Notes: generated from the letters alone by a model not told the origin. Counted from the stretch's first letter, positions 39,713-47,992 are shown. The stretch is DNA of 64,000 nucleotides from a virus (IMGVR_UViG_3300025012_000085:1-64000); one strand, 5' to 3'. Made by a program: numbers and translations.

Positions 39713-40177
39713 ATGAGTGGAAGAGAGATTAAGTTCCGTGGTAAGCGAATTGATAACGGCGAGTGGATTTATGGGAGCTACCTACATCAGTATTATTCGA
39801 TTAAAAATCAAGGACTTATTGACGCGATTGCCTACACGGATAGAAATCAGACGTTTCGACCTCAAATAGACCCTAGGGCAGTCAGTCAATTCATTGGCCT
39901 ACGCGACAACAAGCGAACCGAGGAATATCCAGAGGGACAGGAAGTATACGAGGGAGATATTTTCCGGCATCAGTTCAGCGACAAGATTCGTGGCATCGTA
40001 AAGTTTGGCGAATACCAGAACCCCAACGACGATGGGCATGGCGGCCATGTTGGTTTTTATGTTGACTGGAAAGGGGATAACGGATTGTACCGGAAGGATT
40101 TAGCTTATTGGGTGAAAGTGTCGCGTGTGATCGGTAATATTTATGAGAATCATGAGCTTATGGGTGGTAAGGGATGA
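39713..40177 (+). CDS. YopX-family protein
   Basis: 154 aa, AGGAGGAAG upstream. REIKFRGKRIDNGEWIYGSY, then SQFIGLRDNKRTEEYPEGQE, VYEGDIFRHQF and VKVSRVIGNIYENHEL are the YopX signature elements. Common in Bacillota phages; role unknown. Confidence 0.9.
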   Translation: MSGREIKFRGKRIDNGEWIYGSYLHQYYSIKNQGLIDAIAYTDRNQTFRPQIDPRAVSQFIGLRDNKRTEEYPEGQEVYEGDIFRHQFSDKIRGIVKFGEYQNPNDDGHGGHVGFYVDWKGDNGLYRKDLAYWVKVSRVIGNIYENHELMGGKG

Positions 40178-40551
40178 TATTAACTATCCCCGGTCGCCCA
40201 ATACCTGCTGTTCGCATGACTCAGAAAACCAAGTGGAATAAAGCGTCCAAGAGGTATCTTTCTTACAAGGATGCAATCGGTGATATCGCAAGGTTACATT
40301 GCAGGGAACCGACGGACAAGCAGGTTAGCGTAAGGGTGATAGTATATTTGTCGGGCAAGAAAACACCAATGGGGATACAGGGCGATTCGGATAACTACGC
40401 TAAGTCTGCACTTGATGGTTGTAATAAAATTGCGTATATAGATGACCGTCAGGTTTTTGAGTTATATGTGCGTAAAATACCATGCCAAAGCGATGAAGAA
40501 AGAATGGAAATCGAAATAAACGAAGTGGAAAACTGGACATTAATATTGTAA
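40174..40551 (+). CDS. rusA: RusA-type Holliday junction resolvase
   Basis: 125 aa, overlapping YopX by four bases. TIPGRPIPAVRMTQKTKWNK, then IQGDSDNYAKSALDGCNKIA and YIDDRQVFELYVRKI contain the conserved acidic residues (D in GDSDN, DG, and DDRQV) that bind metal in RusA. Cuts Holliday junctions; partners with RecT recombination. Confidence 0.92.
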   Translation: MILTIPGRPIPAVRMTQKTKWNKASKRYLSYKDAIGDIARLHCREPTDKQVSVRVIVYLSGKKTPMGIQGDSDNYAKSALDGCNKIAYIDDRQVFELYVRKIPCQSDEERMEIEINEVENWTLIL

Positions 40552-40611
40552 TTTGAAGTTTAACCATAACTACAAGCGTTTTAATTTAAAGTTAAAAAGG
40601 TGGTAAATGAA

Positions 40612-41253
40612 ATGAAAATTAAGTGCATCAAAGATGTTGTGATGAGTAGTGGCGATATCGTATTTACGAAAGGTAACGTATATGCTACTTACTATAATAT
40701 ATATGGATTGTGTGCAACAAATGACCTAGGGATCAGGGATCATGCTATCAAAAACGATAATCTAGAATCATTTTACGTAGAACATTTTAGCGGGGATTTA
40801 GGTAAAATCGTATCTAGCACAATCCCAACAAAACTAATGCACACCAATGACCCCATATTCCTACCGTACCGCAAACACGTTAATGATGCAGGGGCAGACC
40901 TGCGAGCGCGGATAGACTCTTCAATACGGTTACATTCGGGGCAGATCACGAAGATACCAACGGGCATTGCAATCTCCATACCCGAAGGCTATGTTGGGAT
41001 AATACAGCCAAGAAGTGGAGCATCATCGGAGGGTAAGCTTGTTATTACTGGAACCATAGATTCGGGGTATGTCGGTGAAATGTCGATGAGCGTGTTTAAC
41101 CCGGTGGATAGTAATTATGTGGTGATCCAAGCAAAAGAGAGAATTGCTCAACTGGTAGTAGTGCCATATTTGCAGGCTGAGTTTGTGCAGGTGGATGAGT
41201 TGGGAAAGGGCGACCGGGGAACCGAGGGGTTTGGAAGTACGGGGAGGGAATGA
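40612..41253 (+). CDS. dut: dUTPase fused to an N-terminal accessory domain
   Basis: 213 aa from ATG 40612 (AAAAAGGTGG upstream). Residues 1-65 (MKIKCIKDVVMSSGDIVFTK, YATYYNIYGLC, SFYVEHFSG) match the N-terminus of the dCMP deaminase at 36877. The trimeric dUTPase domain follows: DAGADLRA (motif 1), IIQPRSGASSEGK (motif 2), GTIDSGYVGEM (motif 3), and GKGDRGTEGFGSTG (motif 5). Hydrolyses dUTP to dUMP. The shared domain may tether both enzymes. Confidence 0.92.
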   Translation: MKIKCIKDVVMSSGDIVFTKGNVYATYYNIYGLCATNDLGIRDHAIKNDNLESFYVEHFSGDLGKIVSSTIPTKLMHTNDPIFLPYRKHVNDAGADLRARIDSSIRLHSGQITKIPTGIAISIPEGYVGIIQPRSGASSEGKLVITGTIDSGYVGEMSMSVFNPVDSNYVVIQAKERIAQLVVVPYLQAEFVQVDELGKGDRGTEGFGSTGRE

Positions 41254-41360
41254 GTCTAAGCATTGAAACTATCCGAACCTGGCTGAAGATCCTAAATGAA
41301 AAGTATCTAGCACTTGCTAATGTGAATGATCAAAAGAAGAACGAGGAAAAGATTAAATGA
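41250..41360 (+). CDS. 36-aa hypothetical peptide
   Basis: ATG 41250 overlaps the dUTPase stop (ATGA) after GGGGAGGG. SLSIETIRTWLKILNEKYLA is helical. Ends overlapping the next start. Confidence 0.45.
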   Translation: MSLSIETIRTWLKILNEKYLALANVNDQKKNEEKIK

Positions 41361-41494
41361 TAAGAGAAATGCGAAACAACTTAAGTATTATCCTAATCGT
41401 ACTAAGTGTTGGACTGTGGGCTACTAATAATTTTACTGATGCCATATTCGCCGGGGTAATGGCGTTGTGCGTTAGAGAAGAGAGAGGGGAATAA
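41357..41494 (+). CDS. 45-aa membrane protein
   Basis: Hydrophobic segment LSIILIVLSVGLWATNNF followed by TDAIFAGVMALCVREERGE. Starts in a four-base overlap; possible small membrane peptide. Confidence 0.45.
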   Translation: MIREMRNNLSIILIVLSVGLWATNNFTDAIFAGVMALCVREERGE

Positions 41495-41497
41495 GAA

Positions 41498-41920
41498 GTG
41501 AATATCTACGAAATACGAAAAGCAGGACGCGAATACTGCCAAACCGAGGGTTCTGAACATTACAAAGCGGTGGACAAGCTGGAGCCTATTGACCTTATTA
41601 TCGCCAAAGGGCTTGCAGAGGATTTTTGCCTTGCGAATATCATCAAGTATGCGAGCAGGTTTAAGCAGACACAGAACTTAGAGGACTTGAAAAAGGTTAG
41701 CGATTACAGCCATATTTTGTGCGGGGTTAAGTTGGATGAATCGCACGGAATAGAGGCCCCCGATCCGCAGAGGGTAAAATGCAATGGAGGATATTGCTCC
41801 AGCTCATCGGTAATAACTGTTCAGGATGTTATTGATTGCCAGAGAGAATCAACAATGAGGGGTATTGAGTGGGCTTCGTTTTGCCCGAACAGAACAGTGA
41901 ATCAGAGGAGGTTATGTTAA
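41498..41920 (+). CDS. DUF3310-type protein
   Basis: 140 aa from GTG 41498. GSEHYKAVDKLEPIDLIIAK then LANIIKYASRFKQTQNLEDL contains the DUF3310 pattern (HY, PID, a KY..R stretch, NxxDL). Often called a phage nucleotide kinase-like or SaV-type protein; function unproven. The C-terminal 60 residues are less typical (GYCSSSSVITVQDVID). Confidence 0.75.
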   Translation: MNIYEIRKAGREYCQTEGSEHYKAVDKLEPIDLIIAKGLAEDFCLANIIKYASRFKQTQNLEDLKKVSDYSHILCGVKLDESHGIEAPDPQRVKCNGGYCSSSSVITVQDVIDCQRESTMRGIEWASFCPNRTVNQRRLC

Positions 41921-42178
41921 ATGCAAATAACTAAAATTCGCGCCAAACTGGACAAGCGATATAACACGGATTTAACGGTAAAGCTGGTTGATATGGGGTT
42001 TACTCCTACGACTTATCATAGGCTGAGACGCGCAGGAATAGGGGTTGTGGGGGATTTAGTTAGTATGTCGTGGAGGGAACTTTCTGGGCGCAGGAATGTA
42101 ACGAGGGCCACCTGTCAAGAGGTCAGCGATAAGTTGGATGATATGGGGTTGGGGTTGAGGAAGGAAGGGGTTAAATGA
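41921..42178 (+). CDS. RNA polymerase alpha-CTD-like HhH protein
   Basis: 85 aa, AGGAGG upstream. LVDMGFTPTTYHRLRRAGIG, VVGDLVSMSWRELSGRRNVT, EVSDKLDDMGLGLR resembles the alpha C-terminal domain of RNA polymerase (two HhH-like turns, ending in a DxLxxMGLxL pattern). It may mimic alpha-CTD in binding DNA or activators, or bind DNA for other reasons. Confidence 0.7.
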   Translation: MQITKIRAKLDKRYNTDLTVKLVDMGFTPTTYHRLRRAGIGVVGDLVSMSWRELSGRRNVTRATCQEVSDKLDDMGLGLRKEGVK

Positions 42179-42477
42179 TTTACGAAAACGATAAGCAGAT
42201 AACCGCTGTGTTAGGAGAAGGGGACATCGCATTAGGAGTTTCCATGGGTGATGGGAATCCGTACGGAATATCTATTCAACAGTTAAATGAAAAACATGAA
42301 ATTAACTCTGACTTAGGAACAGACGACATAAAGGAGGGCGTTAAGTGGATAAATATCCTGTTTGCGAATAAGGGAGGAATTGAATCATTGGTCAGGGCAC
42401 TAGAAAGATTTGCGAAGGCTGTTTCCGATAAACGACAGGAGGAAAACTATGAACCTAAAACTACGCCTAAAGTTTAG
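42175..42477 (+). CDS. hypothetical protein
   Basis: 100 aa, ATGA overlap with the previous gene. Acidic; IYENDKQITAVLGEGDIALG, then IESLVRALERFAKAVSDKR. Unrecognised. Confidence 0.6.
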   Translation: MIYENDKQITAVLGEGDIALGVSMGDGNPYGISIQQLNEKHEINSDLGTDDIKEGVKWINILFANKGGIESLVRALERFAKAVSDKRQEENYEPKTTPKV

Positions 42478-42586
42478 CGACATTCTGAAGCTGATATTCG
42501 GTGCCGATGTGATGGTATTGGACCCGTACTCAGGCAGTATCTACAGGGTGCAAAAGGGTGAGGATACTTATATTTGTAAGGGGTGA
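42449..42586 (+). CDS. 45-aa hypothetical protein
   Basis: AGGAGGAAA before ATG 42449. KLRLKFSDILKLIFGADVMV then SGSIYRVQKGEDTYICKG. Small beta-rich phage protein; overlaps the previous gene by 29 bases. Confidence 0.55.
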   Translation: MNLKLRLKFSDILKLIFGADVMVLDPYSGSIYRVQKGEDTYICKG

Positions 42587-42589
42587 AAA

Positions 42590-43060
42590 ATGATAAAAGG
42601 ATTTATCCTTTACAGGATATTTTACGAATCTCAGATGGTATATCTCGGAAGAACAAAACAATCGTTACAGGATCGCATTCGTGGGCATATCTTTAAGCGT
42701 CCCATGCACAGAGACATTGACATAAATTTTGTGACCAAAATTGAGTATGCCGAATTCAAAACGGAAGCCGATATGGATGTTTATGAAATTTACTTTATAA
42801 ACGAATTTAAGCCAACCTTAAACCGAGATGATAAGGCACAAGATAAATTAAGCTTTTCATTACCGTGCGTAGAGTGGAGGCCATTTGATACTCATCTATG
42901 GGGCAAGTGGAAAGAAAAGATTAACGCTGATATTGCCAAAGAAGAAATGAAGCATAAGGCGAAAATTGAGAATAGCAATCAACGTCGAATTATGCGCGGT
43001 AAATGGCATAGTGGGGAAATTAGCGAGAAGGAATACTATGAGTTTTTAGAGAGGGGATAA
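42590..43060 (+). CDS. GIY-YIG nuclease-like protein
   Basis: 156 aa. FILYRIFYESQMVYLGRTKQ contains the GIY-YIG pair in divergent form (ILYRIF, MVYLGRT). SLQDRIRGHIFKRPMH carries the Arg/His and VYEIYFINEFKPTLNRDDKA the Glu and Asn of the fold. Probable nuclease, either homing or nucleotide processing. Confidence 0.75.
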   Translation: MIKGFILYRIFYESQMVYLGRTKQSLQDRIRGHIFKRPMHRDIDINFVTKIEYAEFKTEADMDVYEIYFINEFKPTLNRDDKAQDKLSFSLPCVEWRPFDTHLWGKWKEKINADIAKEEMKHKAKIENSNQRRIMRGKWHSGEISEKEYYEFLERG

Positions 43061-43064
43061 AATA

Positions 43065-43469
43065 ATGACAATACAGGAATTTGCGAAGATGCTGGATGGT
43101 CGGGAAATGGGCAATGAAACAACAGGAGAAGAAAGAAAACAAGCTAGGGAGCTAGGATTCGTCATAGTATTTGGGTATTCGGACGACAACGCAATGTTTC
43201 AGGGGGCCATAAGTGATACTGTAGGTTGCCCCGATGGAGACGTAATCTATGTCAACGAAGAAGGGGTATTCCGCGAGTGTGATTGTGGATGCAAGTATTC
43301 CGGCAAGGAAAAGGATAAGTGCAAAACGATTGAAGCAGTTTGGCATAACGAAGGTGAATATTGCTGGAGTTATGAAGCAGATATTCCATACGCCGTATTC
43401 AATATCATGGAAGATGGAACGGGTTACTGTAAGGGAATTGTGTTCGATATTAAGAGTTTGGGGGAATGA
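43065..43469 (+). CDS. hypothetical protein with central Cys cluster
   Basis: 134 aa. EFAKMLDGREMGNETTGEER at the N-terminus resembles small phage proteins; central CDCGCKYSGKEKDKCK may bind metal. Overlaps the next gene's upstream region. Unknown. Confidence 0.65.
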   Translation: MTIQEFAKMLDGREMGNETTGEERKQARELGFVIVFGYSDDNAMFQGAISDTVGCPDGDVIYVNEEGVFRECDCGCKYSGKEKDKCKTIEAVWHNEGEYCWSYEADIPYAVFNIMEDGTGYCKGIVFDIKSLGE

Positions 43470-43471
43470 GT

Positions 43472-43867
43472 ATGAATTATCCTACAAGTCCAGAGTTGCT
43501 TGAGGAAGTTAATTTTAAGGGCTATGAGAATGCAGGTTTATATTTAACGAGGTTCGTTGAAAAAGATTTACCCGTGTTATTTATCGGAAATGCTAACGAA
43601 GAAGCGATTTATGTTATCTGTAATATTAACCCTGATGATAGTTACAACTTGTGTGAATTTGAATTTGCCATTAAAAATTACAGCGAAAATGAAGGTATGG
43701 TAGATTGGTTAGTTGAAAATGGATTTGTTAAAATTCCTTATTCCGGATATACAAGTGGATGGGTGAATATCCCGGTGTGCAAGGCAACGGATAAACTAAA
43801 GAATCTTATTATTGGAAAGTGTCACCAAGGAGGTTTGAACCTTGCAACAAACAGAAAAAAAGCTTAG
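43472..43867 (+). CDS. hypothetical protein
   Basis: 131 aa from ATG 43472, seven bases after GGGGG. NYPTSPELLEEVNFKGYENA, and GMVDWLVENGFVKIPYSG; beta-rich, no Cys motif. Overlaps the next gene by 26 bases. Confidence 0.6.
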   Translation: MNYPTSPELLEEVNFKGYENAGLYLTRFVEKDLPVLFIGNANEEAIYVICNINPDDSYNLCEFEFAIKNYSENEGMVDWLVENGFVKIPYSGYTSGWVNIPVCKATDKLKNLIIGKCHQGGLNLATNRKKA

Positions 43868-44291
43868 ACATCCTCTGTATTATTACGCTGTGATAGCTCG
43901 CCTAACGCGCTACAAGCCCAATCAGGACAGGATAGCGTACTTGCTTAGGGAACTATCCATGATGGGAGTTAAGACAACGCAGGTGTGTAGTGACATGCCG
44001 CATGGGAGTGGTACGTCGGATAGTACAGGGGATTTAGCATCTAGGATATCTGACCGCAAAAGGGAGCTTGTGCAGTTACAAAATGAGGTTGAGTTGATTG
44101 ATTTAGCGGTTGGATTATTAGGAGAAGCAAAGAAGCTCATAATAGACGTAAAGTATTTGCAGGAAAACAAGGATGATTATACCCAAAGGGTGCTACAAAA
44201 GAACCATGGGTTAAGGAGTAGGGACAGTTATTATCGCCTGAAGGATGAGGCTGTAGGGGAATTAGCCAAGACGATGGGAGAGAAGTGTTAA
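43842..44291 (+). CDS. DUF1492/ArpU-like putative late regulator
   Basis: 149 aa from TTG 43842 (AAGGAGG upstream). Two long helices (DLASRISDRKRELVQLQNEV) and a C-terminal HTH-like end (HGLRSRDSYYRLKDEAVGEL). This organisation and its place just before TerS match DUF1492/ArpU-type proteins that control late genes. Confidence 0.65.
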   Translation: MQQTEKKLRHPLYYYAVIARLTRYKPNQDRIAYLLRELSMMGVKTTQVCSDMPHGSGTSDSTGDLASRISDRKRELVQLQNEVELIDLAVGLLGEAKKLIIDVKYLQENKDDYTQRVLQKNHGLRSRDSYYRLKDEAVGELAKTMGEKC

Positions 44292-44292
44292 A

Positions 44293-44466
44293 ATGGATAG
44301 CGGATGGATTATAAATTTTAAAAATGGGACAAGGATTATCCTTACTGAAAATAGTTACAAGAGATACGAAAATGAAACGCCTAAGGAAGATGTAGTAAGT
44401 GAGGAACACTGGTTTAGTTTAGACGGGGCAATAAGTAAAAATCCAGAACTAGACCTTATCGAATAA
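44293..44466 (+). CDS. 57-aa hypothetical protein
   Basis: ATG 44293, close behind the previous stop with GAGAAGTG upstream. SGWIINFKNGTRIILTENSY, beta-rich then acidic. Last gene before a terminator. Confidence 0.55.
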   Translation: MDSGWIINFKNGTRIILTENSYKRYENETPKEDVVSEEHWFSLDGAISKNPELDLIE

Positions 44467-44500
44467 CTAATAGTACAAATATCAAACAATATTCATAACT

Positions 44501-44523
44501 AAAACCATTGGAATAGTACGGAT
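44501..44523 (+). repeat. 23-base intergenic repeat, copy 1
   Basis: AAAACCATTGG, then AATAGTACGGAT, matches 19 of 23 bases with 45791-45813. Both copies are in non-coding DNA on either side of the TerS gene. Confidence 0.5.
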
Positions 44524-44567
44524 TAAGATGTTACACTCTAAGGGACAAAATAACTACAATCATAAAT

Positions 44568-44610
44568 AAAGACGCGCATGGCTTAATTATAGCCTTGACG
44601 CGTCTTTTCT
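44568..44610 (+). terminator. terminator ending the early/middle transcript
   Basis: AAAGACGCG (44568-44576) pairs with CGCGTCTTT (44599-44607); inner GGCT/AGCC extends the stem; T tract follows. Confidence 0.85.
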
Positions 44611-44629
44611 AATTTTTAGGGGGTGTAAT

Positions 44630-44788
44630 ATGGGATGCAAATATTGCGCTCGCCAAAAGACTTGTTGGCAGAGGGATAAGCCACCGAAGGATTGTGCAAG
44701 GTTTGAGAGATTCGAGGATTCGAAAAGGTTTGATGTGCTTGATAAGGCGATGAGGCACAACAAAGGGGTTTGGATTGCGCCGGGGTAA
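44630..44788 (+). CDS. 52-aa Cys-rich protein
   Basis: GGGGGTG before ATG 44630. GCKYCARQKTCWQRDKPPKD plus a further Cys (DCARF) suggest a zinc knuckle. Isolated between a terminator and a minus-strand gene. Confidence 0.6.
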   Translation: MGCKYCARQKTCWQRDKPPKDCARFERFEDSKRFDVLDKAMRHNKGVWIAPG

Positions 44789-44804
44789 AAAGGGGGCCCT
44801 ATTG

Positions 44805-45089
44805 CTAGGACTCCACGATATTAAACAGATAACCGGATAAAACTTCTTTTATTTCTTGCAGCTTGGATAATACCTTATCCCCATCCATCCAAGAATCATC
44901 ACTGTAGTAGGAATTGACAGAGTAAATCTTGTGTACGTTTTGGGTATGCTCCTCTGATTTTGATGGGAATACTCTGACGTCTATCGACTTGACATGGCCG
45001 GAGAAGTCAACGAACGTACATAGTTCGGTGTTTTCGTTGACCAGGATAGCTAGAGACATGATCTCCATTACGAGTTTGTAGTTTTTCAT
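44805..45089 (-). CDS. hypothetical minus-strand protein
   Basis: 94 aa, alone on the minus strand just upstream of TerS. YKLVMEIMSLAILVNENTEL, then HVKSIDVRVFPSKSEEHTQN, alpha/beta. GGAGGA lies nine bases upstream. Similar small host-derived or phage proteins are uncharacterised. Confidence 0.6.
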   Translation of the reverse strand: MKNYKLVMEIMSLAILVNENTELCTFVDFSGHVKSIDVRVFPSKSEEHTQNVHKIYSVNSYYSDDSWMDGDKVLSKLQEIKEVLSGYLFNIVES

Positions 45090-45172
45090 TCTCCAAGCAC
45101 ATCCTCCGGATCAACTACACTGTACAGTGTATCGTATGGCTTAAATGGATTGGATATTAAGGAGGTGTACTG

Positions 45173-45715
45173 ATGGTGGCAGAAGTAGTGGAGAAGAAGA
45201 ATGTTGGAGGTAGACCTCTGAAGTATACTCCTGATGATTTTAGCAAGAGGATAAATAGATACTTTAATTCTATTAGCTACTATGAGGATGTACTGAATGA
45301 TGCTGGGGAACCTGCAATAGATATAGATGGAGAAAAGATAATTAAGGTTGTCTACGCTGCTCCTCCTAGTATCCTGGGAATGTGTTTGTTTATTGGGATA
45401 AGCAGAGAAACATTGTTGGAATATAGTAATAGAGAGCAGTTCGCGGACACCATAAAAGAGGCCAAGGCAAAAGTGGAGCAATATCTCGCCGATCAACTCA
45501 ATAGGACAACGCAGGTTGCTGGCATTATCTTTAACCTAAAAAACAACTTTGGCTGGAAAGATGTCCAAACAGTCGAAAACACTGGCCCAAATGGCGGCCC
45601 TCTACTCATCCAGGCTGTCTCTGCCTACTCTGACGAGGATTTACGACTTATGGCAGAGATTATGGAGAGGGCACAGATCCAGGGTGAGGTAGTCGATATT
45701 GAGGCTGAGGATTAA
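45173..45715 (+). CDS. terS: terminase small subunit
   Basis: 180 aa, AAGGAGGTG upstream. GGRPLKYTPDDFSKRINRYF, PPSILGMCLFIGISRETLLE, AGIIFNLKNNFGWKDVQTVE and an acidic C-terminus match the DNA-binding TerS type with an N-terminal HTH. It recognises the packaging site and regulates TerL. TerL is separated by 4.3 kb of inserted genes. Confidence 0.88.
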   Translation: MVAEVVEKKNVGGRPLKYTPDDFSKRINRYFNSISYYEDVLNDAGEPAIDIDGEKIIKVVYAAPPSILGMCLFIGISRETLLEYSNREQFADTIKEAKAKVEQYLADQLNRTTQVAGIIFNLKNNFGWKDVQTVENTGPNGGPLLIQAVSAYSDEDLRLMAEIMERAQIQGEVVDIEAED

Positions 45716-46375
45716 CATATTATGTATGCTATTCTCAATTAGAGTGGCATCCTAAATGATAATGAAATCACTGATAATGAGTAAATCGCTGAAACCATTG
45801 GGAGAGTAGGGATGTAGGGTTTTGGCGAATGTGTCACAAAGTGAATGAGTATCATTATAATGTGCTAATATGGTTTGTGGCGTAGTGCTGATAGCTTGCC
45901 GGGTGATGGCTGTTGTCTTGGCTGGCTGGCATCGGCTGTGCTGTGCTACTTTGGCTTATGCTCTTTCTCTGCTGTCTGGCTCTGATGTGACATGGTTGCT
46001 GTGCTGATCCGGGTAGTGATGGGGATGCTGAATATTGAGATTTCGACCCTCCCCCTGGGCACGAGCTGTGAGCCGGGTAAAGGGGTGATCTGTGTATATA
46101 TCTCTATAGCTAACTAAACATGATTTACATGCGATTTACTTACAGTCTGTCGCCTACAAAGGTTTCGACTACTGTACCCGTAAGCAGTGGCTATCTTCAT
46201 GATGTGCGATGTCCGAGAATACCTCCACCCCCTCGTCAGAGGTGGCACGAGATAGGGCTTGGTGGAAGTACCGGGGTATATACTACATATCCTCAATAGA
46301 CAGCTAAGTATTCTACAAAAAAAATAAAAATAAAAAATTACAAAAAATAAAAAACTTTCCGCGAAAGGAGTCTTG
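45716..46375. other. 660-base non-coding region after TerS
   Basis: No supported gene. It holds repeat copy 2 (45791-45813), a TATAAT-like box around 45856, an A-poor GCTG-rich block (45887-46012), a possible CCCC/GGGG hairpin near 46040-46085, and a very A-rich tract (46315-46360) before the next gene. A packaging site or non-coding RNA is possible. Confidence 0.5.
45791..45813 (+). repeat. 23-base intergenic repeat, copy 2
   Basis: GAAACCATTGG, then GAGAGTAGGGAT; 19 of 23 bases match the copy at 44501. Confidence 0.5.
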
Positions 46376-46537
46376 ATGATGGATGAAGACATTAGGGAAT
46401 TCATAACCTCATTATCCTCAGCATTTGAAAGAGCTACTACAACATATCAAGTTGGAATTGGAGAATGTTATGTTATGACAAAAGAATTCAGAGATAAGTT
46501 AATAGCAGATACAGAAGAGCTTCTAACTCGTTCATAG
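46376..46537 (+). CDS. 53-aa hypothetical protein
   Basis: AAAGGAG lies five and eight bases before two adjacent ATGs. DEDIREFITSLSSAFERATT, then KEFRDKLIADTEELLTR: a small helical protein. Followed by a terminator. Confidence 0.55.
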   Translation: MMDEDIREFITSLSSAFERATTTYQVGIGECYVMTKEFRDKLIADTEELLTRS

Positions 46538-46584
46538 CCCCCTGTACCCCAAATAACTCACTAGGTACTTAAATAAAACTACCC

Positions 46585-46613
46585 ACCCCTTATATATGTT
46601 ATGAGGGGTTTTT
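46585..46613 (+). terminator. intrinsic terminator
   Basis: ACCCCT (46585-46590) pairs with AGGGGT (46604-46609), followed by TTTTT. Confidence 0.7.
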
Positions 46614-46724
46614 GGCGTTGCGTTAATGTAGAACGAAACAAAGCTAGAACGTATATATAAACGAATTACATGCAAAAAACCCTACACGCTTAGGGAGAGT
46701 AAGGCTGAGTGCCATTTTTACAAC

Positions 46725-46739
46725 GTGTCGTTTCGACAC
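46725..46739. promoter_or_regulatory. GTGTCG/CGACAC palindrome
   Basis: GTGTCGTTTCGACAC: six-base arms with TTT centre, 41 bases before the start of the following regulator-like gene. Candidate operator or small hairpin. Confidence 0.45.
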
Positions 46740-46779
46740 CTAAGTAATGCCCATTGAAAGGGCTTTTGAGGTGGTTAAT

Positions 46780-47319
46780 ATGGATAAAAAGATAGTTGAT
46801 TTTTACAATGAAACGTCTGATATTTTACCCCTTCCTCCCGGTTCGTATCTTATTCGTGAGAAGTCGCCAAATGGAACAAACTTTATGACATTGAAGATGC
46901 CTAATGGTGAAGAAGAACTTGTGGTTGATAGTTGGTGGAGTAAACTCAATAAACCTGCCAAAAAAGATAAAGACCCTCCGAAGCACACCGGAGGGAAGAA
47001 ACCTTATATCATGCTCATGGTTGAAGAGATTGAGAAGCTGAAGAAGGGTGGAGTTAAGAATGTCGAGGAATTGGCAGGGTACTTAGTTTCTTTGGGTAAA
47101 TACGTTGAGTGGAACACAGGGAGATTAATTCAGACGCGAAATAAGAATCCCCTGAATTATAAAGAGCTTCAAGCAATATTTGGATGTGGCAATAAGAAAT
47201 TAAACCGCCTATTGGGTGACATGAAGGAACACGAACTCCTTTATTCAACTGATGGCGGTTATGTTATTTCATCGCGTTTAATTAAAAAAGGAAAAATGAA
47301 TGAAGTGGGGGACAATTGA
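46780..47319 (+). CDS. putative winged-helix protein
   Basis: 179 aa from ATG 46780 (GAGGTGG upstream). KPYIMLMVEEIEKLKKGGVK, NVEELAGYLVSLGKYVEWNT, then KELQAIFGCGNKKLNRLLGD and MKEHELLYSTDGGYVISSRL form a MarR/IclR-like winged helix in the C-terminal half. Probable regulator; no effector domain identified. Confidence 0.65.
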   Translation: MDKKIVDFYNETSDILPLPPGSYLIREKSPNGTNFMTLKMPNGEEELVVDSWWSKLNKPAKKDKDPPKHTGGKKPYIMLMVEEIEKLKKGGVKNVEELAGYLVSLGKYVEWNTGRLIQTRNKNPLNYKELQAIFGCGNKKLNRLLGDMKEHELLYSTDGGYVISSRLIKKGKMNEVGDN

Positions 47320-47320
47320 T

Positions 47321-47992
47321 ATGTCTAATAGAGTCACAACCTATGCCCAAGCATTCCTTGGTGTATTAGGTATTCCAATGGATGCTAAGATTAAGGATTT
47401 TCTGAAAAAGCTAGAGAATGATGGTCATGCGGAAAAGGGAATTAGTTTTAGTATTTGGAGAAGCCAAGATAAGTTAAACGCCTTTAAGTATGACCGAAGA
47501 TTCATGAGCATCTTGGAAAACGAAATCAATAAATGGTCGTGGAGAAAAGACGACCCAAGATGGACTGAATACTGGAACAAGAAGAATGAAGCAATAAAGG
47601 CTTTGCGAATTAGAAAAGAAATAGACATGATGTCGGTAGCGAAACCGGATGCAGTAATTGAAAATGACGTACTAACTATTCTCCCTGTTGACCCGAAGGG
47701 CTATGTTTACTTTATTCAGGGCCTGTGCGGAGGAGCTATTAAGATAGGATTTTCAGTAGACCCGGTGAAGAGATTGAGAGCATTGCAAACTGGATACCCC
47801 GACACTCTCACAATTCTTTTTATGGTTCCTGGAAACGAGTCCACAGAGAGACAGGTGCATAAGGAATTTGAAGCATCGAGATTAAAGGGAGAATGGTTTA
47901 GGCCGGACGAGCATGTTATTCAGAAAATAAAAGAGTGGAAGCACGGGCTTAGTAGAATTGACGAAGCTATGCAGAAAATAGGGTTGAGGTAA
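47321..47992 (+). CDS. T5orf172/MUG113-type GIY-YIG protein
   Basis: 223 aa from ATG 47321. The C-terminal 95 residues read GYVYFIQGLCGGAIKIGFSV, VDPVKRLRALQTGYPD, TERQVHKEFEASRLKGEWFR, the MUG113/T5orf172 GIY-YIG-like signature. N-terminal 120 residues are helical and may read DNA sequence. Likely a homing-type or regulatory nuclease. Confidence 0.8.
   Translation: MSNRVTTYAQAFLGVLGIPMDAKIKDFLKKLENDGHAEKGISFSIWRSQDKLNAFKYDRRFMSILENEINKWSWRKDDPRWTEYWNKKNEAIKALRIRKEIDMMSVAKPDAVIENDVLTILPVDPKGYVYFIQGLCGGAIKIGFSVDPVKRLRALQTGYPDTLTILFMVPGNESTERQVHKEFEASRLKGEWFRPDEHVIQKIKEWKHGLSRIDEAMQKIGLR

Noticed and set aside
46114-46404. Minus-strand 96-codon open frame in the post-TerS gap
   Set aside because: Composition is erratic (Ser/Tyr/Phe runs from the A-rich tract), no ribosome binding site, and it overlaps a better-supported plus-strand gene.
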